From the NCBI GenBank assembly GCA_900546255.1, contig URCB01000046.1, forward strand, positions 1 through 12,759: a DNA stretch of 12,759 nucleotides, given 5' to 3'. Origin of the DNA: an uncultured Eubacteriales bacterium (lineage in GTDB: Bacteria > Bacillota > Clostridia > Oscillospirales > Oscillospiraceae). The position numbers and the translations under genes were made by a program. Below the pieces are notes generated by a model that worked only from the letters and a program-made list of their open reading frames with translations, did no database searches and was not told the origin of the DNA. Positions 1-6,549 of the stretch are shown here, one piece after another; the stretch's first letter is position 1, and the number at the start of each line of letters is the position of its first letter.

Positions 1-7
1 CTTTGAT

Positions 8-36
8 AGAATACCACTCCTCCTCCGGAATGTCAA
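8..36 (-). promoter_or_regulatory. Candidate promoter reading out of the window
   Basis: On the minus strand TTGACA (31-36) and TATTCT (8-13) are separated by exactly 17 bp, a near-consensus vegetative promoter. It starts just after the stop codon of the MerR gene and would drive a gene beyond position 1. The spacer also contains GGAGG (22-26) followed 4 nt later by an in-frame-open GTG (15-17), so the same bases could instead be the ribosome site and start of a downstream gene in the operon. The sequence alone does not decide between these. Confidence 0.45.
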
Positions 37-39
37 CCC

Positions 40-927
40 CTATTTTTCACTTTTTTCAAATTTTTTCTTTTTCCCCTGTTCTTCGCCTTTTTCTTGGCGC
101 ATCCCCACTGGAATCTGAATCTCCGTCACAAACTGCTCTGGGTCACTGGTCATGCCGTCGTCGATCATGGTGATCTCCATGGCAGTCCCCACGGGGGACA
201 ACCCACGCTCCCGGCACTCCCCCAGCAGCCGGACATAGTGCTCCCCTGCCTGGCGGTGGCTCCCGCGAAACCGCAGCGTGACCCAAGTGGCCGGCGGCAG
301 CGTCTCCACCGGGCCGGGATAGCGGTCCTCCCGATCCAGCAGGAGAAAGACCCGGTCATAAGAGAAATAGTTTCCCTGCCACAGCCGCTGGAGGGAGAGC
401 CCCACCCCCACCTTTCCCAAAAAGGCCACCGCTTCCTGGGCGGGCGCCTCCAAACGGCGGATGGAGTGTTCCAGGTCCAGATAGGTTTTGGGGGCCAGCT
501 CATCCCGGAGCCAAGCCACCCGCCGGGCGGGCAGTTCCACCAGGCGGACCTCCTCCAGAGGTCCTTCCAGGGCATCCTGGATCTGACGGAGCCGGTTCTC
601 GATCTTCCGCTGCACGATTCCCAACGCCTGGCGTTTTTGGATGACGGCCTGCCGCTGCTGGAGGAGCATCCCCTGGATCTTCCCCACCTCCCGGTCCTGG
701 AGAAAATCCCGGATCTGTTCCAACGGCATCTCCAAGGCTCGGAGATACCGGATGGTGTTCAGGCACTCAAACTGCCGGGTGCTGTAGGACCGGTAGCCTG
801 TAGCGGGGTCCACATACTCCGGGGCGAGCAGGCCGATCTTTTCATAGTGCCGCAAGGTGCTTACACTCACCCGGAACATCCGGGCCACCTCTCCAATGGA
901 GAACCGCTCAGTCCCCTCTAAAGACAC
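40..927 (-). CDS. MerR-family transcriptional regulator with BmrR/GyrI-like effector domain
   Basis: This 295-residue DNA-binding activator has the MerR layout. A winged helix-turn-helix starts at residue 9 (FSIGEVARMF, then STLRHYEKIGLL and the GYRSYS wing) and runs to about 76. A long helix follows at about 82-121, which in the family forms the antiparallel dimer coiled coil. From about 125 to 283 there is a GyrI/BmrR-like ligand-binding region ending in the typical ...EITMIDD...FVTEIQIPV strand. Such regulators bind lipophilic drugs and untwist a promoter with an overlong spacer; exactly such a promoter lies upstream of the operon at 2294-2324. I chose the GTG at 927 because GGGAGG lies 7 nt upstream; the in-frame ATG at 954 has no ribosome site. 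The gene overlaps the end of the MATE gene by 20 bp, implying coupled translation. The last 12 residues are a Lys/Glu tail encoded by several A-runs. The family is clear; the ligand is unknown. Confidence 0.9.
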   Translation of the reverse strand: MSLEGTERFSIGEVARMFRVSVSTLRHYEKIGLLAPEYVDPATGYRSYSTRQFECLNTIRYLRALEMPLEQIRDFLQDREVGKIQGMLLQQRQAVIQKRQALGIVQRKIENRLRQIQDALEGPLEEVRLVELPARRVAWLRDELAPKTYLDLEHSIRRLEAPAQEAVAFLGKVGVGLSLQRLWQGNYFSYDRVFLLLDREDRYPGPVETLPPATWVTLRFRGSHRQAGEHYVRLLGECRERGLSPVGTAMEITMIDDGMTSDPEQFVTEIQIPVGMRQEKGEEQGKKKKFEKSEK

Positions 928-2260
928 GCTGCTTCCTCCCTTCCCAAAGGACATAGAGCAAAGTATAGGCCGCCATCATCCCCGACACCACCGGGGCCAC
1001 CGTCCCCAGCATCCCCAGATCCTGGGCAAAATGGTTCCCCACATACCACACCAGGGGGATGCGAAGGAACAGGGCGCCGCAGGTACAGCTGACCATGGTC
1101 CACAGGGTCTTCGACCGGCCGTTGAGATACCCATTGAGGCAGAACACAAAGGCCACCATGAGATAGTCGTAGCTGCAAGCCCGGAAATAGGGCACCCCTG
1201 CGGCGATCACCCCCGGGTCATCCGAGAAGAGGCGGATCATGCTCTCCGGGTTCCACTGAGCCCAGGTCCAAAAGACGAAGGCCGCCCCCAGGGCAAAGGC
1301 CAAGCCATACCACAGAGACCTCCAGGCCCGGGCGGGCTTGCCCGCCCCCATGTTCTGGGCGGTGAGCGCCGCCAGGGCATTGGCCACCGAGGTGGCCGAG
1401 AGCATGGAAAACACGTCGTATTTCGCCCCGATACCCACCACGGCCGCAGCATACACCCCGCAGCCGTTCATCACCGCGGTGAGATACAGGAAGGAGATGC
1501 GCACCATCAACTCCTGGAAGGAGATGGGGATCCCCACCCGGGCCAGCTCCTTGGCCATGGGTCGGGCAATCCGAAAGCTGGCCGGCTTGAAATCAAACAG
1601 GAAGGCATGGCGTTTCAGGTAGGCAATCCCCAGGAACATGCTCAGCCCCTGGGAAATCACCGTGGCCAGGGCCGTCCCTGAGGCCCCCAGGTGAAACCCC
1701 GCCACGAACACCACATCCAGGATCACATTCGCCACGCAGGCCACCGCCACAAAGTACAGGGGCCGCACGGAATCCCCATACCCTCGGAGGATGGCGCTGA
1801 GGGCGTTGTACCCACAGATGAAGAAGTTGCCCCAGGCGCAGATGGCCACATAGTCCATGGTGGCCTCGAAGGACTCCGCCGGGGTGTTGAGCACCGTGAG
1901 CAGTGGGGCCTCAAACAGAAGCATCAGGGCTGTGAGCAGGACCGCTACCACAGCAAACACAGAGAGGGTAGTGCCAATGGCCTCCTTCACCTTGTCCCAC
2001 CGCTCCATGCCGGTGTAGTTGCCCACGAGAATGGTGCCCCCCAGGGTGAGGCCGGTGACCAGGCTGGTGACAATCTGCGTCACCTGGGTGCCGGTGGACA
2101 CCGCCGCCACCGCCTGGGCGTCGCAAAACTGCCCCACCACGAAAAGGTCCACAGCGCCATACAACGACTGCAACACATTGGCCAGCAAAAACGGGACCGT
2201 AAAGGTCACCAGGGCCTTGAGCACACTGCCCTTGGTCAGGGCATTGGGTGGGTTTCCCAT
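908..2260 (-). CDS. MATE-family multidrug/cation efflux transporter
   Basis: This is a 450-residue polytopic inner-membrane protein of normal MATE length (about 440-460), with about 12 hydrophobic segments in two halves. The N-terminal stretch TKGSVLKALVTFTVPFLLANVLQSLYGAVDLFVVGQF is typical of the family: a short amphipathic lead, then helix 1 with the P-x-x-x-x-x-x-Q-x-x-Y pattern and the D-x-x-x-V-G segment. The second half repeats the fold (GIPISFQELMVRISFLYL..., then ALTAQNMGAGKPARA). MATE pumps expel cationic or amphipathic compounds using an H+ or Na+ gradient; the substrate here cannot be read from sequence. AAGGAG lies 9 nt before the ATG. It is first in an operon with the overlapping MerR regulator and is driven by the MerR-type promoter 34 bp upstream, so drug-induced expression is the likely control. 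Confidence 0.93.
   Translation of the reverse strand: MGNPPNALTKGSVLKALVTFTVPFLLANVLQSLYGAVDLFVVGQFCDAQAVAAVSTGTQVTQIVTSLVTGLTLGGTILVGNYTGMERWDKVKEAIGTTLSVFAVVAVLLTALMLLFEAPLLTVLNTPAESFEATMDYVAICAWGNFFICGYNALSAILRGYGDSVRPLYFVAVACVANVILDVVFVAGFHLGASGTALATVISQGLSMFLGIAYLKRHAFLFDFKPASFRIARPMAKELARVGIPISFQELMVRISFLYLTAVMNGCGVYAAAVVGIGAKYDVFSMLSATSVANALAALTAQNMGAGKPARAWRSLWYGLAFALGAAFVFWTWAQWNPESMIRLFSDDPGVIAAGVPYFRACSYDYLMVAFVFCLNGYLNGRSKTLWTMVSCTCGALFLRIPLVWYVGNHFAQDLGMLGTVAPVVSGMMAAYTLLYVLWEGRKQRVFRGD
932..940 (-). promoter_or_regulatory. Ribosome binding site deciding the merR start
   Basis: GGGAGGAAG on the minus strand lies inside the last codons of the MATE gene, with GGGAGG ending 7 nt before the GTG at 927. 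It favours this GTG over the ATG at 954, whose upstream bases (CCTATACTTTGCTCT) show no anti-16S complementarity. Confidence 0.75.
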
Positions 2261-2293
2261 GGGAATCCTCTCCTTGTCTTAAACTGCCTGTTT

Positions 2294-2324
2294 AGCATAA
2301 ACTCTACTATCATTGTAGAGTCAA
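2294..2324 (-). promoter_or_regulatory. MerR-type promoter of the MATE-merR operon (19-bp spacer)
   Basis: On the minus strand TTGACT (2319-2324) and TATGCT (2294-2299) are separated by 19 bp (2300-2318) instead of the usual 17. An overlong 19-bp spacer is the hallmark of promoters activated by DNA distortion by MerR-family proteins. It sits 34 bp upstream of the MATE start codon and the operon encodes a MerR protein, so autoregulation is the natural reading. Confidence 0.82.
2301..2321. promoter_or_regulatory. MerR operator: perfect 7-7-7 inverted repeat in the spacer
   Basis: The perfect arms ACTCTAC (2301-2307) and GTAGAGT (2315-2321) are separated by 7 bp (TATCATT). The dyad centre (2311) lies almost at the middle of the 19-bp promoter spacer, exactly where MerR/BmrR-type dimers bind. 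The cognate protein is probably the regulator encoded at 40-927. Confidence 0.82.
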
Positions 2325-2419
2325 GCCGTGAAAAAGACCGGCCAGCGGCAAGGCAGCCCGTCCGGGAAGCAGCCGGCAAACCTGTGGTGCTTTCATTATA
2401 CAATAGGCGGCCCGGCCCT

Positions 2420-2438
2420 GTCCAGCGGGGGCCTGGAC
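2420..2438. repeat. Short inverted repeat overlapping the -35 of the SLH gene promoter
   Basis: GTCCAG (2420-2425) and CTGGAC (2433-2438) are perfect 6-bp arms around a 7-bp GC-rich spacer. The right arm covers most of the candidate -35 element (2434-2439). It could be an operator, but in such GC-rich DNA a 6-bp dyad can arise by chance. Confidence 0.3.
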
Positions 2439-2463
2439 TTGCCCTGGCCCTCTATGGTACAAT
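2434..2463 (+). promoter_or_regulatory. Candidate promoter of the SLH phosphodiester glycosidase gene
   Basis: TGGACT (2434-2439), an 18-bp spacer and TACAAT (2458-2463) preceded by an extended -10 TGG (2455-2457). This would give a leader of about 45 nt before the ATG at 2516. A second TACAATAGG copy lies 59 bp upstream (2399-2407) but has no recognisable -35 in front. Confidence 0.5.
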
Positions 2464-2515
2464 AGGAATCATCTTACCCGTGTTCCAACCACAGGACAGA
2501 AAGGAGAGCCCCCCC

Positions 2516-5452
2516 ATGAAACCCATCCTACGACGGGCTGCCGCCCTGGTGCTGTGTGCGGCCCTGCTGATTCCCACCGCCCTGGCCTCGGATGCCTTGG
2601 GCAGCACCATCTACGACTATACCTTAGACATCTGCGACGGCACCACCCTCACCCGGGAGGTGATGTGGAGCGCGTCCAAGTCCGACCTCCGCACGGAAAA
2701 CTACGTCACCTACACCCCCTCCGGCAGCATCTCCCCCGTGGTGAGCTACGGCACCTCGGTGGTGAGCAAGCAGTCCGTGGCCGACATGGCCAAGTCCCTG
2801 GAGACCGACGGCCACCGGGTCCTCAGCGGCATCAACGGGGACTACTTCGTCATGGCCACCGGCGACCCTCTGGGGCTGGTGGTGACCGACGGGGTGCTCC
2901 GGTCCTCCGCCTCCTACCTCCAAGCCCTGGGCTTCCTGGAGGACGGTTCCGCCATCATCGGCACCCCCAACCTGGACCTGAAGGCCAACTTCAAGGGGTA
3001 TTCCCTCAAAATCGCGGACATCAACAAGATCCGCACCAACACAGGGTTTTACATTTTCACCGATGACTTCGCCTCCACCACCCGGAACACTCAGGCGGGG
3101 GTGGACGTGATCCTCACCCCCAACACCCCGGGGGAGGAATTGAAGATCGGCTCCACCCTCTCCTGTACCGTGGAGCAGGTCATGGAGGCCACCGGCGCCA
3201 CCACCATCCCCCAGGGCAAGCTCATCCTGTCCATCTCTAATCAGAGCGGGGAATGGCTTCAGGAGGTCATCCGCTCCCTGGCCCCCGGGGACTCCGTGGA
3301 CATCAGCATCACCGCCCCGGACACCCGCTGGGAGGACGTGACCTACGCCGTAGGCGGCCTGTACTGGATTCTGAAGGACGGGGTGGTGGACACCTCCCTC
3401 TCCGACGGCGCCGCCGCCCCCCGCACCGCCGTGGGCACCAAGCCCAACGGCGAGGTGGTCTTCTACACCATCGACGGCCGCCAGGCCGGCCACAGCGTGG
3501 GCGCCACCATTCAAATGGTGGCCCAGCGGCTGAAAGAGCTGGGCTGCACCAACGCCATCCTCTTAGACGGAGGCGGGTCCACCACCATGGTGTCCACTTA
3601 CCCGGACTATGGCTCCTCCTCCATCATCAACAAGCCCTCGGACGGCACCCCCCGGGCGGTGAGCAACGCCGTGTTCCTTCTCTCGAACCTCAGCCCCACC
3701 AACCAGCCCGGCTCCCTCTATGTGACCCCTAAGAGCCTCACCCTCCTCCCCGGGGCCACCACCCAGTGCACCGTCTCCGCCATGGACACCGGCTGGTACC
3801 CCATGGATGAGCTCCCCGGAGAGATCACCTGGTCCTCCCCGGAAGGGGCGGTGAGCGCCAGCGGCCTCTTTACCGCCCCCCAGACCCCGGGGGTGTACAC
3901 CGTCACCGCCGAGAGCAGCGGGGTCACCGGCTCCACCCGGATCCACGTGCTCCAGGCAGACACCCTTTACCTCACCGACGAGGCCACCGGCAAGCGTCCC
4001 TCCTCCTACTCCCTCACCCCAGGGCAGAAGGTGAACCTCTCTGCCGCCGGGTCCTACCGGACCATTGACCTCACCGGCGGGGACAGCGCCTTCCAGTGGA
4101 CCGTAGAGGGGGACATCGGCACCATCACCGACGACGGTCAGTTCACCGCCGGCCCCAACTCCGCCACCGGCGCCATCCGCGTGGCCTCGGGGGACACGGC
4201 CGTCACCGTCCCGGTCACCGTGAAGGCCCCGGGGCAGTACACCCTCCTGGCTGACTTTGAGGGGGACACCCCCGGCCTGACCGCTCAGAACGCCACCCTC
4301 ACCTTAAACGCGGACCCTGTGAAGTATGGAACCCAAAGTCTCCGGGTAGACTATCGGGACGGGGCCCGGCTGACCCGCACCCAGGACCTCACCCAGCGCG
4401 ACCGGTACGTCTCCCTGTGGGTCTACGGCGACGGGTCGGGGAACCTCCTCTCCGCCGCCTTCGCCTACGAGGACGGCACCTCGGTGAGCCAGTCCCTGGC
4501 CACCCTGAACTTCACCGGGTGGAAGAAAGTCACCGCCGCGGTGCCCGACGGGGCAGCCACCTTCCAGGGGCTCACCCTCTCCGGAGGCAGCGGCGCCCTG
4601 TGGCTGGACCAGTTGGTCCTGGCCAACGAGAGCGGGTGGGACAGCACCGCCCCCACCGTGGCCCTGTCGCTGTCCGGCACCAACGTGACCGCCCGGATCA
4701 CAGACGCCTCTCAGAACGCCCTGTCCGCTGACCGGATGTCCCTCACCGTGGACGGCCAGGCGGTCCCCTTTACCTGGGATGCCGGCAGCGGCACCCTCAC
4801 CGCCACCCTCTCTGGCCTGGGCAGCAGCAGCCACCAGATCACCGTCACCGCTGGGGACGCCTGCGGCAACCTGGGCCGGGACGCTGTGATGCGCTCTGGC
4901 ACCTCCTCCAACCCCTTTGAGGATATGGAGGGCCACTGGGCCCTGCCCTACACCGGCCGGCTCAGCGAACTGGGCATCCTCCAGGGGGTAAGCAGCACCA
5001 CCTTCGCCCCCGACCGGAACATCACCCGGGGGGACTTCGCCCTGATGACCGCCCGGTGGCTGGGCCTGAACCTGGAGGACTACGCCGGGGTGGACCTTCC
5101 CTACGCCGACGCCGACGACATCCCCAGCTGGGATTATACCGCCATCCAGGCCCTCCACACCCTGGGCATTCTGGAGGGGAGCACCGGCAGCGACGGGCAG
5201 CCCTACATCCACGCTCGGTCCTCCATCACCCGGGCCCAGGCCATGACCATTCTGGGACGGGTCCTGGAGAAGGGATATCCCCAGGCCGCCCTGTCTGACT
5301 TCTCAGACGCCGCTTCCGTGCCCGCTTGGGCCAAAGAGCATGTGGCTACCTTGGTTAGCCTGGAAGTAGTGGGCGGTTCCAACGGCCAACTGCGGCCCAG
5401 CGCCCCCGTCACCCGGGCGGAAGTTGCCAAGATGCTCTTTACTCTCTGGTAA
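2516..5452 (+). CDS. Secreted SLH-anchored phosphodiester glycosidase (NAGPA) domain protein
   Basis: This 978-residue exported protein begins with a signal peptide (basic MKPILRR, hydrophobic core, likely cut after ALA near residue 24). Residues about 80-392 match the NAGPA/phosphodiester glycosidase domain, with NGDYF (107-111), a TIDGR turn (D320), the catalytic-region motif DGGGSTT (351-357) and SDGTPR...SNAVF (375-387). The human founder uncovers mannose-6-phosphate by removing GlcNAc from a phosphodiester; bacterial members act on cell-surface glycans or are uncharacterised. Two Ig-like (Big-type) regions follow (about 399-480 and 482-574), then a beta-rich region resembling carbohydrate-binding modules (575-705, ending ALWLDQLVL), another Ig-like region (709-795) and three SLH repeats (about 800-842, 863-920, 926-978) with ITRGDF, ITRAQA and VTRAEV. 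SLH repeats bind pyruvylated secondary wall polymer, so the protein sits on the wall. AAGGAG ends 9 nt before the ATG. The gene stands alone under its own promoter. The substrate is unknown. Confidence 0.88.
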   Translation: MKPILRRAAALVLCAALLIPTALASDALGSTIYDYTLDICDGTTLTREVMWSASKSDLRTENYVTYTPSGSISPVVSYGTSVVSKQSVADMAKSLETDGHRVLSGINGDYFVMATGDPLGLVVTDGVLRSSASYLQALGFLEDGSAIIGTPNLDLKANFKGYSLKIADINKIRTNTGFYIFTDDFASTTRNTQAGVDVILTPNTPGEELKIGSTLSCTVEQVMEATGATTIPQGKLILSISNQSGEWLQEVIRSLAPGDSVDISITAPDTRWEDVTYAVGGLYWILKDGVVDTSLSDGAAAPRTAVGTKPNGEVVFYTIDGRQAGHSVGATIQMVAQRLKELGCTNAILLDGGGSTTMVSTYPDYGSSSIINKPSDGTPRAVSNAVFLLSNLSPTNQPGSLYVTPKSLTLLPGATTQCTVSAMDTGWYPMDELPGEITWSSPEGAVSASGLFTAPQTPGVYTVTAESSGVTGSTRIHVLQADTLYLTDEATGKRPSSYSLTPGQKVNLSAAGSYRTIDLTGGDSAFQWTVEGDIGTITDDGQFTAGPNSATGAIRVASGDTAVTVPVTVKAPGQYTLLADFEGDTPGLTAQNATLTLNADPVKYGTQSLRVDYRDGARLTRTQDLTQRDRYVSLWVYGDGSGNLLSAAFAYEDGTSVSQSLATLNFTGWKKVTAAVPDGAATFQGLTLSGGSGALWLDQLVLANESGWDSTAPTVALSLSGTNVTARITDASQNALSADRMSLTVDGQAVPFTWDAGSGTLTATLSGLGSSSHQITVTAGDACGNLGRDAVMRSGTSSNPFEDMEGHWALPYTGRLSELGILQGVSSTTFAPDRNITRGDFALMTARWLGLNLEDYAGVDLPYADADDIPSWDYTAIQALHTLGILEGSTGSDGQPYIHARSSITRAQAMTILGRVLEKGYPQAALSDFSDAASVPAWAKEHVATLVSLEVVGGSNGQLRPSAPVTRAEVAKMLFTLW

Positions 5453-5477
5453 AAGTTCCAATTTTTTCAAAAAGCCC

Positions 5478-5506
5478 TTGCAATGGCCAAAAGATTGTGG
5501 TATGAT
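5478..5506 (+). promoter_or_regulatory. secG promoter
   Basis: TTGCAA (5478-5483), a 17-bp spacer and TATGAT (5501-5506), with an extended -10 TGG immediately before (5498-5500). This strong vegetative promoter should start transcription near 5512-5514, in the gap between the SLH gene and secG. Confidence 0.75.
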
Positions 5507-5524
5507 AACTTGCAATTATGAGAG

Positions 5525-5582
5525 ACCCCGCCTTTTCTTATGGCAGGGTTGCCACCCGGGACAGCGAGCCCGGGGCTTCGGC
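5525..5582 (+). other. Structured 5' leader of secG
   Basis: The roughly 92-nt leader can fold into two hairpins. One pairs CCCGCC (5527-5532) with GGC-A-GGG (5542-5548, one bulge). The other pairs CCCGGG (5555-5560) with CCCGGG (5569-5574) across an 8-nt loop. The second ends just before the purine-rich ribosome site (AGGAAAGGA, 5585-5593). I do not recognise a known riboswitch class; it may tune translation or be chance GC pairing. Confidence 0.3.
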
Positions 5583-5605
5583 AGAGGAAAGGATTCTTAT
5601 TCACT

Positions 5606-5833
5606 ATGGCAACTACCGTTATTTCCATCATTCAGGTCTTGGTGGGCGCAGTGCTCATCATCTTTGTGCTGGGTCAGTCTGGCAAGCACTCCGGTCTTGG
5701 CATGATTTCTGGTGCCACAGACTCCTTCCTGTCTAAAAACAAGGCAAGAACTGCTGACGCTAAACTGGCTAAGTGGACCAAATGGGTCGCACTGGTTTTC
5801 ATTGTGCTGACCTTAGTCCTGAATTTCCTGTAA
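5606..5833 (+). CDS. secG: Preprotein translocase subunit SecG
   Basis: This is a 75-residue, two-helix membrane protein of the SecYEG channel, which assists SecA-driven protein export. Helix 1 is at about residues 4-22 (VISIIQVLVGAVLIIFVLGQ). The conserved loop with G-L-G-M-I-S-G-A-T-D-S-F-L is at about 31-45, and helix 2 at about 56-74. Length and layout are normal for the family. The ATG at 5606 is chosen because the preceding frame back to 5540 encodes a non-SecG, Pro/Arg-rich stretch lying in the structured leader, and because AGGAAAGGA lies upstream, with a rather long 12-nt spacing from AAAGGA. Secretory genes in many Firmicutes place secG next to rnr, smpB or ssrA; here it is alone between its own promoter and terminator. 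It is less GC-rich than its neighbours. Confidence 0.95.
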   Translation: MATTVISIIQVLVGAVLIIFVLGQSGKHSGLGMISGATDSFLSKNKARTADAKLAKWTKWVALVFIVLTLVLNFL

Positions 5834-5844
5834 TTCCACGCAAT

Positions 5845-5877
5845 CAAAATGCCCTTCCATTCCGGAGGGGCATTTTG
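5845..5877 (+). terminator. Rho-independent terminator after secG
   Basis: A 14-bp stem pairs CAAAATGCCCTTCC (5845-5858) with GGAGGGGCATTTTG (5864-5877), with one G-U pair and a 5-nt loop. The terminal A/T pairs and the T-rich tail (TATATTTT, 5880-5887) fit intrinsic termination. It lies 11 nt after the secG stop codon. Confidence 0.85.
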
Positions 5878-5912
5878 CATATATTTTCCCATAGACAAGA
5901 GGTGTTTTCCCC

Positions 5913-6548
5913 ATGACCCGCAATGAAGCATTTTCCATGCTGGATCGAATGGCGAAAGGAATCGCAGAGATGTTCGGTTCCAACTGTGAAACCGTGATCC
6001 ACGACCTGTCTGACCCCCTACACCCGGTGCTGGCCATCTACAACGGCCATGTCTCCGGCCGGACGGTGGGCTCCACCCAGGACGTCACCGGTGTGGAGCA
6101 GGACCTCCACCTGGACTCCGACGTAGTGAACCTCCTGGCGGTCACCCCCAGCGGGCAGCAGACCAAGTCCTCCACCTTCACCATCAAAGGGGAAGACTAT
6201 CACCTAGGCTTCGGCATCAACTACGACTTTACCCCCCTGGCCTACGCCAACCGGGTGCTGCTGGACCTGATGCACACCGAGGTGGACTTTCACAGCGCCG
6301 TGTACAACGCCCGGGACACCGGCATCAGCGAGCTCTTCGACGCCGCGCTGCTCCGGGTGGGCAAGCCCGCCCGGGAGATGAACAAGGCGGACCGGCTGCG
6401 GGTCATCGAGTACCTGAAAAATATGGATGCCTTCTCCTACCGCCGGGCGGTGCCCTATGTGGCAGCCCACCTGGGGGTGTCCCGCTACACCATTTACAAA
6501 TACCTGGACGAGGTCAACGCCAAGCAGCAGGAAAAGGAGGATGCCTGA
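5913..6548 (+). CDS. YheO/DauR-type transcriptional regulator (PAS-like + HTH_22)
   Basis: This 211-residue protein has the two-part architecture of the YheO family. A PAS-like sensory domain spans about 5-115 (start NCETVIHDLSDPLHPVLAIYNGHVSGR, end FGINYDF). A C-terminal helix-turn-helix follows from about 135, with the recognition segment VPYVAAHLGVSRYTIYKYLDEV at 180-201. The best-studied relative, DauR of Pseudomonas, represses D-arginine catabolism; other members are mostly uncharacterised. AAGAGGTG lies 8 nt before the ATG. Its stop is 1 nt from the start of the M20 dipeptidase gene, so the two are co-translated and it probably controls peptide or amino-acid use with that enzyme. A weak -10-like TATATT (5880-5885) overlaps the secG terminator tail; I see no firm promoter, so low-level readthrough from secG is possible. 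Confidence 0.88.
   Translation: MTRNEAFSMLDRMAKGIAEMFGSNCETVIHDLSDPLHPVLAIYNGHVSGRTVGSTQDVTGVEQDLHLDSDVVNLLAVTPSGQQTKSSTFTIKGEDYHLGFGINYDFTPLAYANRVLLDLMHTEVDFHSAVYNARDTGISELFDAALLRVGKPAREMNKADRLRVIEYLKNMDAFSYRRAVPYVAAHLGVSRYTIYKYLDEVNAKQQEKEDA
6534..6540 (+). promoter_or_regulatory. Ribosome binding site deciding the dipeptidase start
   Basis: AAGGAGG directly abuts an ATG at 6541, leaving no spacer, and stands exactly 9 nt before the ATG at 6550. The second ATG is therefore the real start, although the first is in the same frame. Confidence 0.8.
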
Positions 6549-6549
6549 C

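Noticed and set aside
94..921. 275-codon plus-strand open frame opposite the MerR gene
   Set aside because: His/Pro/Gln-rich low-complexity translation with no family features; the minus-strand MerR gene is unambiguous.
2330..2460. Riboswitch or small RNA in the divergent intergenic region
   Set aside because: The GC-rich stretch shows only short dyads; I found no conserved riboswitch core or terminator-like stem with a U-tract.
1691..2515. 825-base in-frame extension upstream of the SLH protein, giving a 1253-residue frame
   Set aside because: It runs antisense through the MATE gene, is His/Gly/Arg-rich without domains, and the ATG at 2516 has a good ribosome site followed by a clear signal peptide.
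2624..3514. 296-codon minus-strand open frame inside the SLH protein gene
   Set aside because: Gly/Val/His-rich antisense shadow with no motif and no plausible start signals.
5540..5605. 22-residue N-terminal extension of SecG
   Set aside because: It lies in the hairpin-forming leader and is Pro/Arg-rich, whereas SecG begins directly with its first membrane helix at 5606.
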